Assembly: GCA_003153555.1 (NCBI GenBank)
Contig: PLZS01000060.1
Span: 124,001 to 188,000 of the forward strand
Direction of reading: 5' to 3'
Source: Candidatus Melainabacteria bacterium
GTDB taxonomy: Bacteria > Cyanobacteriota > Vampirovibrionia > Obscuribacterales > Obscuribacteraceae
DNA: 64,000 nucleotides
The notes under the pieces were generated by a model. That model did not search any database, was not told the DNA's origin, and worked only from the letters and a program-made list of their open reading frames with translations. This document shows, in pieces, positions 1-8,856 of this stretch. The translations under genes were made by a program, and so were the position numbers. Within the stretch, counting starts at the first letter, position 1, and each line of letters opens with the position of its first letter.

Positions 1-163
1 GAATCAAAGGTTTCTTCCAGGCAAATTTGTCGCTTTCGCTAGTAACTGTCGACGTCGTTTTCGACGTGGTTTGGGCAAGCACGGGCAGCGCGTTGTTGCT
101 AATGAACAACGTTGCACTCAAGAGCGCAACACTCAGTTTGAACATAGTTTTAATCGTCCTCAT
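1..163 (-). CDS. Secreted protein, N-terminal part (runs off window)
   Basis: The reverse strand from 163 reads MRTIKTMFKLSVALLSAT and continues with hydrophobic residues to ALPVLAQTTS, then a Thr/Ser-rich stretch, and leaves the window open. This is a classic Sec signal peptide with probable cleavage after VLA. An alternative start at 144 (MFKLSV) lies six bases after the stop of the preceding gene. The first start overlaps the end of the 62-residue membrane-protein gene by 14 bases, which suggests translational coupling. The mature domain is outside the window, so no function can be given. Confidence 0.6.
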   Translation of the reverse strand, partial: MRTIKTMFKLSVALLSATLFISNNALPVLAQTTSKTTSTVTSESDKFAWKKPLI

Positions 164-338
164 CTTCGGCTCCCAACAGTACACATGACCAAAAAATTGC
201 CACCACTAATGCTGATAAAATGCCGGCGCCGACACAAATTTTGTCTGGTGCTCCATATTGTTTTAAGACCATGTACGAACTCAGTGCCAGCACTGCGCCA
301 AGGATCGCTACGACGTGGTTGATTGAAATTATCGGCAT
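150..338 (-). CDS. Small membrane protein, 62 residues
   Basis: The product has two hydrophobic segments, roughly residues 6-24 (HVVAILGAVLALSSYMVL) and 36-54 (GAGILSALVVAIFWSCVLL), joined by a short polar loop and ending in the acidic tail EDEDD. The pattern of two helices with a charged C-terminus is that of a real small inner-membrane protein. It lies just upstream of, and overlaps, the secreted-protein gene at the window edge, so the two are probably co-transcribed. I do not recognise the family. Confidence 0.5.
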   Translation of the reverse strand: MPIISINHVVAILGAVLALSSYMVLKQYGAPDKICVGAGILSALVVAIFWSCVLLGAEDEDD

Positions 339-514
339 CGTTCATCGGGTTTTGAAACTTGCAGCGGTTCGGCTTTGCTCCGTCGCTCAGACTTGACCAC
401 ACGAGTGGTTTCTTAACCGCCTTCAAGTAACGGTTCAGCATATCAGAGCAACATCAGCTAGCCCTTAAACATATCGTTAAAGGACATATTTGATTAAGCG
501 TTCTTGACAGTCGG

Positions 515-1315
515 CTAAGCGCGTGAATGTAAAAGCGTTTCAGAGCATTTGCAAGCAGAGCGTTGGTCCGGAATGGTCTCGACAAATTTGACTAGCAGAT
601 TTTGTAATTTGCCTAGATTCTCGCCAAACACTTTTATCACTTCGGAGTGGGATACCGGTTCGACGTTGCCATGCAATCCTGAGTCGTAGTCTGTTATCAG
701 CGAAATGTTCACCACACACATCTCAAGCTCTTTAGCCAGATGAGCTTCCGGATATTGGGTCATGTTGATCACTTCCCAGCCTTGTGCTCCGAACCAAATT
801 GATTCTGCTTTGGACGAAAAACGAGGACCCTGGATCACCACAACGGTGCCCTGGGGATGCATTTTGATCCCGCAAGCTTCACCGGCTTTAACAGCCAGAG
901 GTCTGAGTTCTGGGCAGTAGGTATCTGCGGCGGAGACGTGGGTGGCGATCGGACCCTCGTAAAACGTGTCGATGCGCGCGCTAGTGCGGTCAACGAATTG
1001 ATCGCAGACAACAAATTCTCCAGGCTTGACGTGCTTTTGCAGGCTGCCAGCTGCGCATGGTGAGATCAACCGAGTCACGCCCAGTGATTTCATTGCCCAA
1101 AGATTGGCACGATAGTTGATTTTATGAGGAGCTATGGTGTGTTTTGCCCCATGTCGCGGAATGAAAGCGACCTTTTTGCCTGCCATAGTGCCGACAACAA
1201 CGCTATCACTTGGTGGCCCGTATGGCGTCTCGATTTGGCGTTCTTCAAACTTATCAAAAAGTTTGTAAAAACCCGAACCGCCGAAAATACCGATGTTCGC
1301 TGAAAGCTTCTCCAC
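515..1315 (-). CDS. mtnP: S-methyl-5'-thioadenosine phosphorylase
   Basis: This is a 266-residue member of the PNP/MTAP family with a GTG start. MTAP cleaves methylthioadenosine with phosphate to adenine and 5-methylthioribose-1-phosphate, recycling the by-product of polyamine synthesis. Recognisable family features are the N-terminal GIFGGSGFY, the phosphate-site segment PRHGAKHTIAPHKINYRAN, the CAAGSL segment, VVIQGPRFSSKAES, and the substrate loop INMTQYPEAHLAKE, whose form favours MTA over purine nucleosides. The length is normal for the family. No other methionine-salvage gene is visible nearby. It is divergent from the CtpA gene, with 278 bases between them. Confidence 0.93.
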   Translation of the reverse strand: MEKLSANIGIFGGSGFYKLFDKFEERQIETPYGPPSDSVVVGTMAGKKVAFIPRHGAKHTIAPHKINYRANLWAMKSLGVTRLISPCAAGSLQKHVKPGEFVVCDQFVDRTSARIDTFYEGPIATHVSAADTYCPELRPLAVKAGEACGIKMHPQGTVVVIQGPRFSSKAESIWFGAQGWEVINMTQYPEAHLAKELEMCVVNISLITDYDSGLHGNVEPVSHSEVIKVFGENLGKLQNLLVKFVETIPDQRSACKCSETLLHSRA

Positions 1316-1593
1316 GACAGTGTCTTCTCCTCGATTTGAACTGCGAAAATGCTCATGGCAAGCGATTCGCCGTGAGGGATACTAATAGTAACACTCACAG
1401 AATCCCGCAGAATGTCTAGAAGTTGCCAGGACTGGGTAGAGAGAAAGTGTCAGAGTCCCTCTGTTTACCCATGGTTCAAGGATCACTCGCGCGCTAGGCA
1501 GCTAGCTGCACCGGCTAAAACTCAGAAAAACAGTGACTCGCAGCCTGATTGAAAAGCGAGTAGACGTGACAAAACCAGCTCCCGACAGTCTCC
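1316..1593. promoter_or_regulatory. Divergent promoter region mtnP / ctpA
   Basis: This non-coding stretch separates two genes read away from each other, so it must carry both promoters. I see a small hairpin CAGAG-tcc-CTCTG at 1451-1463 and, near 1495-1517, a sequence ggcagctagctgcaccggct that resembles the GCAGCAAGCTGC repeat family found at 10.0, 11.1 and 15.7 kb. No clear -35/-10 pair is assignable by eye. Confidence 0.3.
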
Positions 1594-2949
1594 ATGGATA
1601 CTTATATGCGACGGAAACTTTTACTTACAATTCCTTTCGTTGTTCTCGTTACTTCTCTTGCTGGCTCAAGCGTAATCTCCAGCAATGAACCATATGTCGC
1701 CTCAGCCTCTAACACTCTGAGACTAGCTCAATCAGTCAAACTTGCCAAAAATGTCGACCCTGAACGGCTTTACGACCGGGTTTTTAGCCTGATCAAAGAT
1801 GACTTTTACGATCCATCAGTTCTCGGCAAGCAAAACTGGGATAGATGGCAGCATAAGTATGATGGCAAGCTGAAGACTCTGGAAGATTCGCATCGCGCTA
1901 TTGAGACGATGCTTGCTAGCCTCGGAGATCGATACACTAGATTCCTTGACTTTGAAGCCTTCGCTGATGAGAAGTCTCAAATCGACGCCAAGTTATTTGG
2001 TATTGGTATCCAAATTGGTATAGACAAGAATCATCGCGTTGTTGTGATTACACCAATTGACGATACACCCGCCTCTCGTGCCGGATTGCAGTCTGGAGAC
2101 GAGATCGCTGAGATTGACGGCAAAACGACAAAAGGTTTCTCAGTTGAAGACGCTGCAAAATCCATTCGCGGAAAAATCGACTCACCTGTAAACCTAGTGC
2201 TGATGCGAAGCAAGCAACGCATCAAAGTGACGGTTGTGCGCGCAGAGATTCCGATCAAAGCTGTCCAAACGGCTAAGATGCTGGATTCGCAAGTAGGGTA
2301 CATTCGCTTAAGCAGTTTCATTTCACAACAAGCTAACAAAGAAATGAGTGATGCTCTTGGAAAAATGTCATCTGCAAAAGGCATCATTCTAGACCTTCGC
2401 GACAACCCGGGCGGATTGTTGACAAATGCCATAGACATCTCGAATATGTTTTTAGATTCGGGAAACATTGTTTCTACAGTTGATCGAGATGGCTACAAAA
2501 CTCCTGCTCAATCAGATGGCAGACCATTATGTCGTCAACCGCTGGTGGTGCTGGTTAACAAAGGAAGTGCCAGTGCCTCCGAAATTACAAGTGGGGCCCT
2601 GAAGGATAATGGACGTGCCACGTTAGTTGGCCAGACGACCTTCGGTAAGGGGTTGGTACAAGGCATAAACAAGTTGGATGATGGCAGCGGTGTCAATATT
2701 ACGATTGCAAAATACTTGACTCCTAACGACACTGATATAAACAAAAAAGGGATCGGTCCTGATGTCAAAGTTGATTTGACTGACAAGGATTACAAGGAAG
2801 GTAAAGGTCCTTGGTGGTCTGATCCTGAGGCTCCAAATGTAAAACGGTCACCTGAAGATTTAAAAGATGTGCAACTTAAATCAGCGGTTGAAGTGGTGCA
2901 CAGGAAGATCGATGATACAAATCCTGTTGCCATAAACGCTCGCAAATAG
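1594..2949 (+). CDS. Carboxyl-terminal processing protease (S41 family)
   Basis: The 451-residue protein starts with a basic region and signal sequence (MRRKLLLTIPFVVLVTSLAG), followed by the S41 N-terminal helical region, a PDZ domain around residues 120-205 (TPASRAGLQSGDEIAEIDGK) and the peptidase core. The catalytic Ser-Lys dyad is visible: Ser327 in GSASASE and Lys352 in FGKGLVQ, the 25-residue spacing of Prc/CtpA. These periplasmic enzymes trim C-termini of exported proteins. A second start at 1606 (MRRK) would begin directly at the signal peptide and is equally plausible. Cyanobacterial CtpA matures the D1 protein, but with no photosystem genes here a general envelope role is more likely. 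Confidence 0.92.
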   Translation: MDTYMRRKLLLTIPFVVLVTSLAGSSVISSNEPYVASASNTLRLAQSVKLAKNVDPERLYDRVFSLIKDDFYDPSVLGKQNWDRWQHKYDGKLKTLEDSHRAIETMLASLGDRYTRFLDFEAFADEKSQIDAKLFGIGIQIGIDKNHRVVVITPIDDTPASRAGLQSGDEIAEIDGKTTKGFSVEDAAKSIRGKIDSPVNLVLMRSKQRIKVTVVRAEIPIKAVQTAKMLDSQVGYIRLSSFISQQANKEMSDALGKMSSAKGIILDLRDNPGGLLTNAIDISNMFLDSGNIVSTVDRDGYKTPAQSDGRPLCRQPLVVLVNKGSASASEITSGALKDNGRATLVGQTTFGKGLVQGINKLDDGSGVNITIAKYLTPNDTDINKKGIGPDVKVDLTDKDYKEGKGPWWSDPEAPNVKRSPEDLKDVQLKSAVEVVHRKIDDTNPVAINARK

Positions 2950-3010
2950 TTTTTTGAAATCATTCAGCAGTTGATACAATAGTGGCGCTTCAAACGTCAG
3001 GAATGAATTC

Positions 3011-3766
3011 GTGCAAACGGCCAAAAGAAAAGGGTCTGCAGATTGTCTAGCCATAGTGGGTACGGAGACCGGCTGTGGAAAGACGGTGTTGCTCTCGGGC
3101 ATGGCTGGCGCTCTGCGTGAACAGGGATTCAAGACTCGCGCCATGAAGCCCTTCATTTTGGGGCCGCGTCGAGCTGCAGAGCAAGAGCTGTCGTTTATAA
3201 GTTCGGTCTCGCACACACCGTTGGGATATCACCAAATCATCGTTGAGCAGTCGAAGGGTTTGCGTGACACGAGTTGGCACAATGCTATTAATCAAAATCG
3301 GGACGGCGATTCTTTGACATTGCTTGAGTTGCCAGGTGGCAGTGCCACGCCAATCTGTTTTGAAGAAAATCAGTCTGAGACTAAGGTGGTGGCGTGGCAG
3401 GACACAGCCGATATTCTGGCAAACGCTGACTTGCCTTGCATTCTTGTGGCAAAGCACGGAGCCGACGCTATCGAGCAGCTCGTTTTGAACGCTTACTATT
3501 TGACGATGAGGCGAGTTTTTGTGCTCGGTTTAGCAACTGTGGAAACATCCACGGGCATGGGACTGGAAATTGAAAATCAAATGACCCGAGACGATTTCGC
3601 CATGGCTCTATTTTCGAGGACGGGCGCACCCTACCTGGGGTGTATCAAGTACAGCATATCGATTAGCGTTCCCCGCTGCAATCAAGGCAACTTGATCAAG
3701 TTGACAACTGCCAGTCTGGATCTCCTGACTGTGCTTAAGGCTCTAAATTTGACAGTCTCGGTCTGA
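3011..3766 (+). CDS. Dethiobiotin synthetase-like P-loop protein
   Basis: The 251-residue product starts at GTG 3011, with AGGA eight bases upstream. It opens with a Walker-A-like GTETGCGKT followed by LLSGMAGALREQGFKTRAMKPF, which closely follows the BioD N-terminus. The later segment ILVAKHGADAIEQLVLNAYYL also follows BioD. The usual EGAGG substrate motif is replaced by LELPGGSATPI, and residues after 200 diverge. BioD makes dethiobiotin from DAPA, CO2 and ATP in the cytoplasm. No other biotin gene is adjacent, so it may be a diverged BioD or a related amidoligase or regulatory ATPase. Fold assignment is fairly sure; activity is not. Confidence 0.65.
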   Translation: MQTAKRKGSADCLAIVGTETGCGKTVLLSGMAGALREQGFKTRAMKPFILGPRRAAEQELSFISSVSHTPLGYHQIIVEQSKGLRDTSWHNAINQNRDGDSLTLLELPGGSATPICFEENQSETKVVAWQDTADILANADLPCILVAKHGADAIEQLVLNAYYLTMRRVFVLGLATVETSTGMGLEIENQMTRDDFAMALFSRTGAPYLGCIKYSISISVPRCNQGNLIKLTTASLDLLTVLKALNLTVSV

Positions 3767-3844
3767 AAAATTTGGACCTTATTAAAGTTATCTGTTTATT
3801 CAACGCTTTTTAGTGAACGCATGTGAACATGAGCGCAATACTGT

Positions 3845-4744
3845 GTGCGCAGTGGTTGCAATGCGCCATTTCTCTGGTGGCTGCCGGTGGAAAAGCACGA
3901 TAAGCCTGCCTTGAACGTCGAGTCGCCACTTCCGGTCGAGACTCGGGAGCTGATTGTGTTCACCATCTCCGACTCAAGTGGTGAGACAGCAGAGGCTGTG
4001 GCTCGAGCGGCGCTTGTACAATTTCAACCTGGACGCGCATCAATCTATAGATTGCCCCAAGTTCGAAGCTGTCAACAATTAGCTGGGCTTGTGCGCGAAG
4101 TCTCTCACGGTAATGCTGTAATCGCCTATACCTTGGTATTGCCGGAATATAGAGAGACGTTGGAAAATGAAGCGCGCAAGTTCAACATCCCAACAGTAGA
4201 TTTGCTTGGACCGCTGATCTCACGAATATCCTCCTTGACCGGCACCGCACCAATGTCTCAACCAGGTCGATTGCATCTGCTCGACGAGACTTATTTCAGA
4301 AGAATTGAAGCGGTCGATTTTGCGATCAGATTTGATGACGGCAAAAATCCCGATGGTATCACTCAGGCCGATGTGGTGCTGACTGGAGTTTCGCGAACAA
4401 GTAAAACGCCTAACTGCATGTATCTAGCTCATCATTATGGGTTGAAAGCGGCCAATGTTCCGATCGTTTCGGGTGTTGAACCTCCGCTTGCTCTCTTTCA
4501 GATCAACCCCCGGAAAATTGTCGGCTTGCATATTGATCCATTTTTACTGCAAGACATTCGCAGCACACGAGCTCAGATTTTGGGCATGCCTTCCAGCACT
4601 GATTATGCGGATCCCGATAGGATTCGTCAGGAAGTTCGCCAAGCAAAGAAATTATTCCGTGAATTAAAGTGTCACGTCATCGACGTGTCCGCCAAAGCGA
4701 TCGAGGAAACATCAAGCGAGATTTACCTGCACCTTCGTCAATGA
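3845..4744 (+). CDS. ppsR: Pyruvate,phosphate dikinase regulatory protein
   Basis: This 299-residue protein of the DUF299/PpsR family is a bifunctional kinase/phosphorylase that switches pyruvate,phosphate dikinase off and on using ADP and phosphate. Family hallmarks are the N-terminal ISDSSGETAEAVARAAL, the central DETYFRRIEAVDFAIRFDDG, and the P-loop GVSRTSKTP near residues 181-189. It sits 46 bases upstream of the dikinase gene it is expected to control, which supports the assignment. The start is uncertain: GTG 3845 gives 299 residues, while in-frame GTG 3887 (MEKHDKPAL) gives 285, nearer the usual length. The first residues of the longer form look non-conserved. Confidence 0.92.
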   Translation: MRSGCNAPFLWWLPVEKHDKPALNVESPLPVETRELIVFTISDSSGETAEAVARAALVQFQPGRASIYRLPQVRSCQQLAGLVREVSHGNAVIAYTLVLPEYRETLENEARKFNIPTVDLLGPLISRISSLTGTAPMSQPGRLHLLDETYFRRIEAVDFAIRFDDGKNPDGITQADVVLTGVSRTSKTPNCMYLAHHYGLKAANVPIVSGVEPPLALFQINPRKIVGLHIDPFLLQDIRSTRAQILGMPSSTDYADPDRIRQEVRQAKKLFRELKCHVIDVSAKAIEETSSEIYLHLRQ

Positions 4745-4790
4745 ACAGAGCAAAAGTAGACACACTCACAGCAAACTGGAGAAAGCGAGC

Positions 4791-7571
4791 ATGATGAGCA
4801 CCACCGGATCCACCCAAACAAAAAAGAGTACCGACTTGAAACGAGTGCTCTTATTCGCAGATGCGTACAAAGCGTTTCAGGGTGATTCAAAAGAACTGTC
4901 AGACGCAACACGAGCGGCGATGAAAGAATATCTTGGGGGGAAAGGCGCAGGGCTTGCGGAAATGACCGCCAGTGGTGTGAATGTGCCGCCAGGTTTGACG
5001 ATAGCTACTTCAGTATGCCGTGAGTATCACGAGCAAGGGCAAAAGGTGCCGGCTGGGCTTTTCGATCAAGTACTTGAACAGCTAAAGCACGTTGAATCAA
5101 CCCTCGATCGCAAACTCGGTGACTTGGAAAAGCCTTTGTTGCTTTCGGTTCGCTCTGGTGCGAAATTCTCAATGCCTGGAATGATGGACACGATCCTCAA
5201 TCTTGGTTTGAATGATAAGACGGTTGAATCTCTGGCGAAACTGACCAATAATCCGCGCTTTGCTTGGGATAGCTACCGCCGTTTCATCCAAATGTATTGC
5301 AATGTGGTGCTGGACATTCATAAGGACAAATTCGAAGATATTCTTGATGATAAGAAGGACGATTTAGGTATAAAGAATGACCCAGACCTTACTGCCGAAC
5401 ACTTAAAAGATTTGGTCAAAGAGTACAAAGAACTTGTTTTGAAGCAGCACGGCAAGCCATTTCCACAAGACACGAATGAACAGCTTACTGGCGCAATCGA
5501 AGCTGTTTTCAGAAGCTGGAATAACAATAGAGCGATCTACTATCGCAATTTAAACAAGATCGATCACAACCTTGGTACGGCGGTAACTATCCAGGCGATG
5601 GTCTTTGGCAATCTTGACGACCAGTCGGGAACGGGTGTTTGCTTTACCCGCAATCCAAGCACTGGCGAGAAGCTCCTGTACGGCGAATATTTAGTTAACG
5701 CTCAAGGAGAAGATGTTGTTGCAGGAACTCGTACTCCGAAAAAGATTTCTGAAATGGCCAAAGAAATGCCGAAAGTGTACGAAGAGTTGCTGGCGACAGT
5801 TGGCAAACTAGAGAAGCATTATAAAGACATGCAGGACATTGAGTTCACTGTCGAACACGAGCGCTTGTTCATTTTGCAGACGCGCACGGGTAAGAGAACA
5901 GCTGCTGCCGCGGTTAAATTGGCTGTCGATATGAACAACGAGAAAATAATTGGGGTGAACGAAGCTCTTTCGAGAGTAGAGCCAATGCAATTGAATCAAT
6001 TGCTTTTGCCTAGCTTCATGCCTAAAGATAAAGATAAAGCAAAGGCGGAAGGTCGGTTGCTCACAACTGGTTTGAACGCTTCTCCTGGTGCGGCAATCGG
6101 CATTATCACATTTGATCCTAACGAATCAGAAAAACTGGCCGCCAAAAATGAGAAAGTGATTTTGGTTCGTATCGAGACATGTCCCGACGACATCCACGGC
6201 ATTGTTCCAGCTCAAGGCGTAATCACTACTCGTGGTGGCATGACCAGTCATGCTGCAGTCGTCGCTCGCGGCATGGGTAAGCCCTGTGTAGCCGGTTGCG
6301 AAGCCGTAAAGATTGATATGCAAAAACAAGAGTTTACCGTGAATGGTAAAACATTCAAAAAGGGTGACACGATCTCGATTGACGGATCAACTGGTGAGAT
6401 TTTTAGCGGCGCCATCGCCACTCACGAACCTGAATTTTCAAGCGAATTCACAACCTTGCTAAACTGGGCTGATAAAGTTCGTGTTCTGCAGGTGCGTGCA
6501 AACGCTGACACTCCTGAAGATGCTCACACAGCGCGTGAATTCGGCGCTGAAGGCATTGGACTCTGCCGCACCGAGCATATGTTTATGAGCCAAGACAGAC
6601 TTCCTGCTGTGCAAGAAATGATCATGGCCACCAATTTGGAAGAACGTAAAGCCGCCCTAGCTAAGCTACTTCCTATGCAGCGAGAAGATTTCAAAGGCAT
6701 CTTTAGAGAAATGAAAGGCTTGCCGGTCACCATTCGCTTGCTCGATCCACCACTGCATGAATTCCTTCCGAAGTTGGAAACATTGATTGAAGAAGTATCC
6801 ACCATGCGTGCCAAAGGCACCAAGGGACCACAACTTCGAGAGAAGGAAGTGATGCTGCAAAAGGTGCATGAATTGCATGAATCCAATCCAATGATGGGAT
6901 TGAGAGGATGTCGATTGGGCCTCGTCTACCCCGAAATCAATAAAATGCAAGTGCAAGCGATTTTCGAAGCAGCGATCGCGGTTAAGAAAGAAGGACTGGA
7001 AGTTTTCCCTGAGATCATGATTCCGTTGGTTGGTCACGTCAATGAGTTAAAGATGGCTCGCACTGTTCTTGAAGGGGCAGCTAAAGAAGTGATGGATCGT
7101 GAAAAGACTACTGTCGACTACAAGTTCGGCACGATGATTGAAATACCACGCGCCTGCGTCACTGCCGATGAAATCGCCGAGCATGCCGAGTTCTTTAGCT
7201 TCGGCACCAACGACCTGACTCAAATGACTTTCGGCTATAGTCGAGATGACGCTGAAGGCAAATTCTTGAATCGGTACCTTGAAGGCATTGATGTAAATGG
7301 CACTAAGCACAAGGTCCTTGAAAGCAATCCTTTCGAAGTACTGGATCGAAACGGTGTTGGTAAGTTGATGAAAATTGCTGTTGAATATGGATTGCAAACT
7401 CGCCCCGATCTTAAATTGGGCATCTGCGGAGAACACGGTGGCGAACCATCGTCGATTGCCTTCGCGCATCAAATTGGACTTGCGTACGTGAGCTGCTCAC
7501 CATTCAGAGTGCCTGTCGCCCGGTTAGCGGCAGCACAAGCGGCTATCCAGACAGTAGAAAGCGACAAATAA
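4791..7571 (+). CDS. ppdK: Pyruvate, phosphate dikinase
   Basis: The 926-residue PPDK interconverts pyruvate + ATP + Pi and PEP + AMP + PPi, the reversible entry to gluconeogenesis or glycolysis. The N-terminal ATP-grasp domain is seen as KGAGLAEM and the SVRSGAKFSMPGMMDT segment. The central swivelling domain has the phospho-carrier His487 in GGMTSHAAVVARGMGKPC, where the Thr two residues before the His is the site modified by the PpsR regulator. The C-terminal PEP/pyruvate barrel has GLCRTEHMF, MIEIPRACVTADEIA, SFGTNDLTQ and GICGEHGGEP. GAGAAAGCGAGC precedes ATG 4791; the next codon is also ATG. The regulator gene lies directly upstream. Confidence 0.97.
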   Translation: MMSTTGSTQTKKSTDLKRVLLFADAYKAFQGDSKELSDATRAAMKEYLGGKGAGLAEMTASGVNVPPGLTIATSVCREYHEQGQKVPAGLFDQVLEQLKHVESTLDRKLGDLEKPLLLSVRSGAKFSMPGMMDTILNLGLNDKTVESLAKLTNNPRFAWDSYRRFIQMYCNVVLDIHKDKFEDILDDKKDDLGIKNDPDLTAEHLKDLVKEYKELVLKQHGKPFPQDTNEQLTGAIEAVFRSWNNNRAIYYRNLNKIDHNLGTAVTIQAMVFGNLDDQSGTGVCFTRNPSTGEKLLYGEYLVNAQGEDVVAGTRTPKKISEMAKEMPKVYEELLATVGKLEKHYKDMQDIEFTVEHERLFILQTRTGKRTAAAAVKLAVDMNNEKIIGVNEALSRVEPMQLNQLLLPSFMPKDKDKAKAEGRLLTTGLNASPGAAIGIITFDPNESEKLAAKNEKVILVRIETCPDDIHGIVPAQGVITTRGGMTSHAAVVARGMGKPCVAGCEAVKIDMQKQEFTVNGKTFKKGDTISIDGSTGEIFSGAIATHEPEFSSEFTTLLNWADKVRVLQVRANADTPEDAHTAREFGAEGIGLCRTEHMFMSQDRLPAVQEMIMATNLEERKAALAKLLPMQREDFKGIFREMKGLPVTIRLLDPPLHEFLPKLETLIEEVSTMRAKGTKGPQLREKEVMLQKVHELHESNPMMGLRGCRLGLVYPEINKMQVQAIFEAAIAVKKEGLEVFPEIMIPLVGHVNELKMARTVLEGAAKEVMDREKTTVDYKFGTMIEIPRACVTADEIAEHAEFFSFGTNDLTQMTFGYSRDDAEGKFLNRYLEGIDVNGTKHKVLESNPFEVLDRNGVGKLMKIAVEYGLQTRPDLKLGICGEHGGEPSSIAFAHQIGLAYVSCSPFRVPVARLAAAQAAIQTVESDK

Positions 7572-7587
7572 GAAGACGGCCAAGAAT

Positions 7588-7600
7588 TAAACCGATATCT
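7588..7600. repeat. Half copy of the 18-bp palindrome
   Basis: The sequence taaaccgatatct, 17 bases after the ppdK stop, matches the first twelve positions of the 18-bp iterated palindrome and then diverges. It is followed at 7616-7633 by a compact hairpin GCCGGCA-tccg-TGCCGGC, which lacks a T-run but could still end the ppdK transcript. Confidence 0.45.
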
Positions 7601-7615
7601 TAAGCACCTGGAAGC

Positions 7616-7633
7616 GCCGGCATCCGTGCCGGC
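7616..7633 (+). terminator. GC-rich hairpin downstream of ppdK
   Basis: Perfect 7-bp stem GCCGGCA/TGCCGGC with a four-base loop, 45 bases after the ppdK stop. No T-run follows, so it is not a standard intrinsic terminator. It may still act as one or stabilise the 3' end of the mRNA. Confidence 0.35.
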
Positions 7634-7685
7634 ATCGAACGCTAAGGTTACACAGCTGGTAGGGATTGGAAGCTGTCGACCGATC

Positions 7686-7703
7686 TAAACCGATATCGGT
7701 TTA
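7686..7703. repeat. 18-bp iterated palindrome, copy 1
   Basis: Perfect copy of TAAACCGATATCGGTTTA between ppdK and the TPR gene, about 90 bases before the TPR start. The same 18 bases occur at 15188, 15776, 36278 and 36311. It could be a regulator binding site or a small repeat. Confidence 0.85.
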
Positions 7704-7792
7704 AGTCCAGAACCAAACGAGTTGTAGAGCTAGAAAATCTGAGCATCCCGTGGCTTTGATATCATAGGTAACGTTACAGGCAAGGAATGCTC

Positions 7793-8737
7793 ATGGGCAA
7801 CAAAATTGACACGCTAATGGAATTGTTGCCTGAGAAGGAGACAACGCTTGGCCGTGATCATCCTCAGTTCGCTGATTATCTAACAGCAGTCGGTCTCACT
7901 CTCTATCATGAAAGTCGGTTCGAAGAGGCCGAACCAATTCTAAAGCGCGCTTTGGACATCCGCGAGAGGGCTTTGGCTGTAGATCACGAGGATGTGGGCG
8001 AAGCACTGAACAATCTAGCCCTGCTCTACCTTGCCGAAGGACGATACACTGAAGCCGAGCCACTTTTCAGCAGGGCGCTTCCCATTCAAGAACGCAGGCT
8101 CGGAGTTGAACATCTGAGCACTGCGGCAGGAATGCACAACTTGGCTGAGCTTTATCGAATGATGAGCAAGTATTCGCAAGCAGAGCCGCTGTATAAACGC
8201 TCTCTGCAAATACGTGAGCGACAGCTTGGTCAAAATCACTTAGATGTTGCGCAAGTGCTCAACAATTTGGGCATGCTCTATTTTGAACAGGGGCGCAACA
8301 GCGACGCTGATCCCGTCTTGCGCAAAGTTCTGGACATTCAGGAAAAGGTGCTAGGAAGCGACCATCCAGCCATCGCTAATACTCTCACTGATTTGGCTTT
8401 GTTGTTTACAGATCGCGACCAGTTCGATAAAGCTGAACCTCTGCATTTACGAGCTCTCGGTATACGCGAAAAACAGTTAAGCACGGAGCATCCAAAGGTA
8501 GCTGAGAGTCTAAACAACCTTGGTTGGTTATATCACCAGCGGGGAAATTATGTGCGCGCAGAATCGTTATATGCTCGCGCTATAGAAATTTGGGAGCGTA
8601 CTCTTGGTCCTGATCATTCAAACGTGGCTGCGTGTCTGGAAAATTATGCAGACTTGTTGCATAAAACCAACCGTGAAATTGACGCCGTAGCGCTCGAGCA
8701 GCGAGTGTTTTTAATTCGCAAGAAAGCTCAAAGCTGA
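7793..8737 (+). CDS. Kinesin-light-chain-type TPR protein
   Basis: The 314-residue soluble protein is built almost entirely of 42-residue TPR units of the kinesin-light-chain type (TPR_10/TPR_12). Repeated phrases are EAEPILKRALDIRERAL, ALNNLALLYLAEGRYTEAEP, HEDVGEALNNL and HPKVAESLNNLGWLYHQRG; about six units are visible. Such superhelical repeats bind partner proteins. The start at 7793 is preferred over ATG 7787 because AAGGA ends six bases before 7793 but directly abuts 7787. A copy of the 18-bp palindrome lies upstream. A similar small TPR gene at 15.4 kb also neighbours these palindromes. The partner is unknown. Confidence 0.85.
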   Translation: MGNKIDTLMELLPEKETTLGRDHPQFADYLTAVGLTLYHESRFEEAEPILKRALDIRERALAVDHEDVGEALNNLALLYLAEGRYTEAEPLFSRALPIQERRLGVEHLSTAAGMHNLAELYRMMSKYSQAEPLYKRSLQIRERQLGQNHLDVAQVLNNLGMLYFEQGRNSDADPVLRKVLDIQEKVLGSDHPAIANTLTDLALLFTDRDQFDKAEPLHLRALGIREKQLSTEHPKVAESLNNLGWLYHQRGNYVRAESLYARAIEIWERTLGPDHSNVAACLENYADLLHKTNREIDAVALEQRVFLIRKKAQS

Positions 8738-8856
8738 TTCTTGATCACTGCTAACATGCGCAATGTTTGTTCGCCCATTAGGATTGAACTCTGAGATAAC
8801 GACAGAGCAAGCCTCGCATGTATAATTACCTCTTGTGCTAAGAGGGGTGATCGCAA

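Noticed and set aside
160..441. Reverse 93-residue frame overlapping the 62-residue membrane protein
   Set aside because: Composition is irregular (many Arg/Trp/Asn, no domain pattern) and it is the other frame of a better gene with two clean membrane segments.
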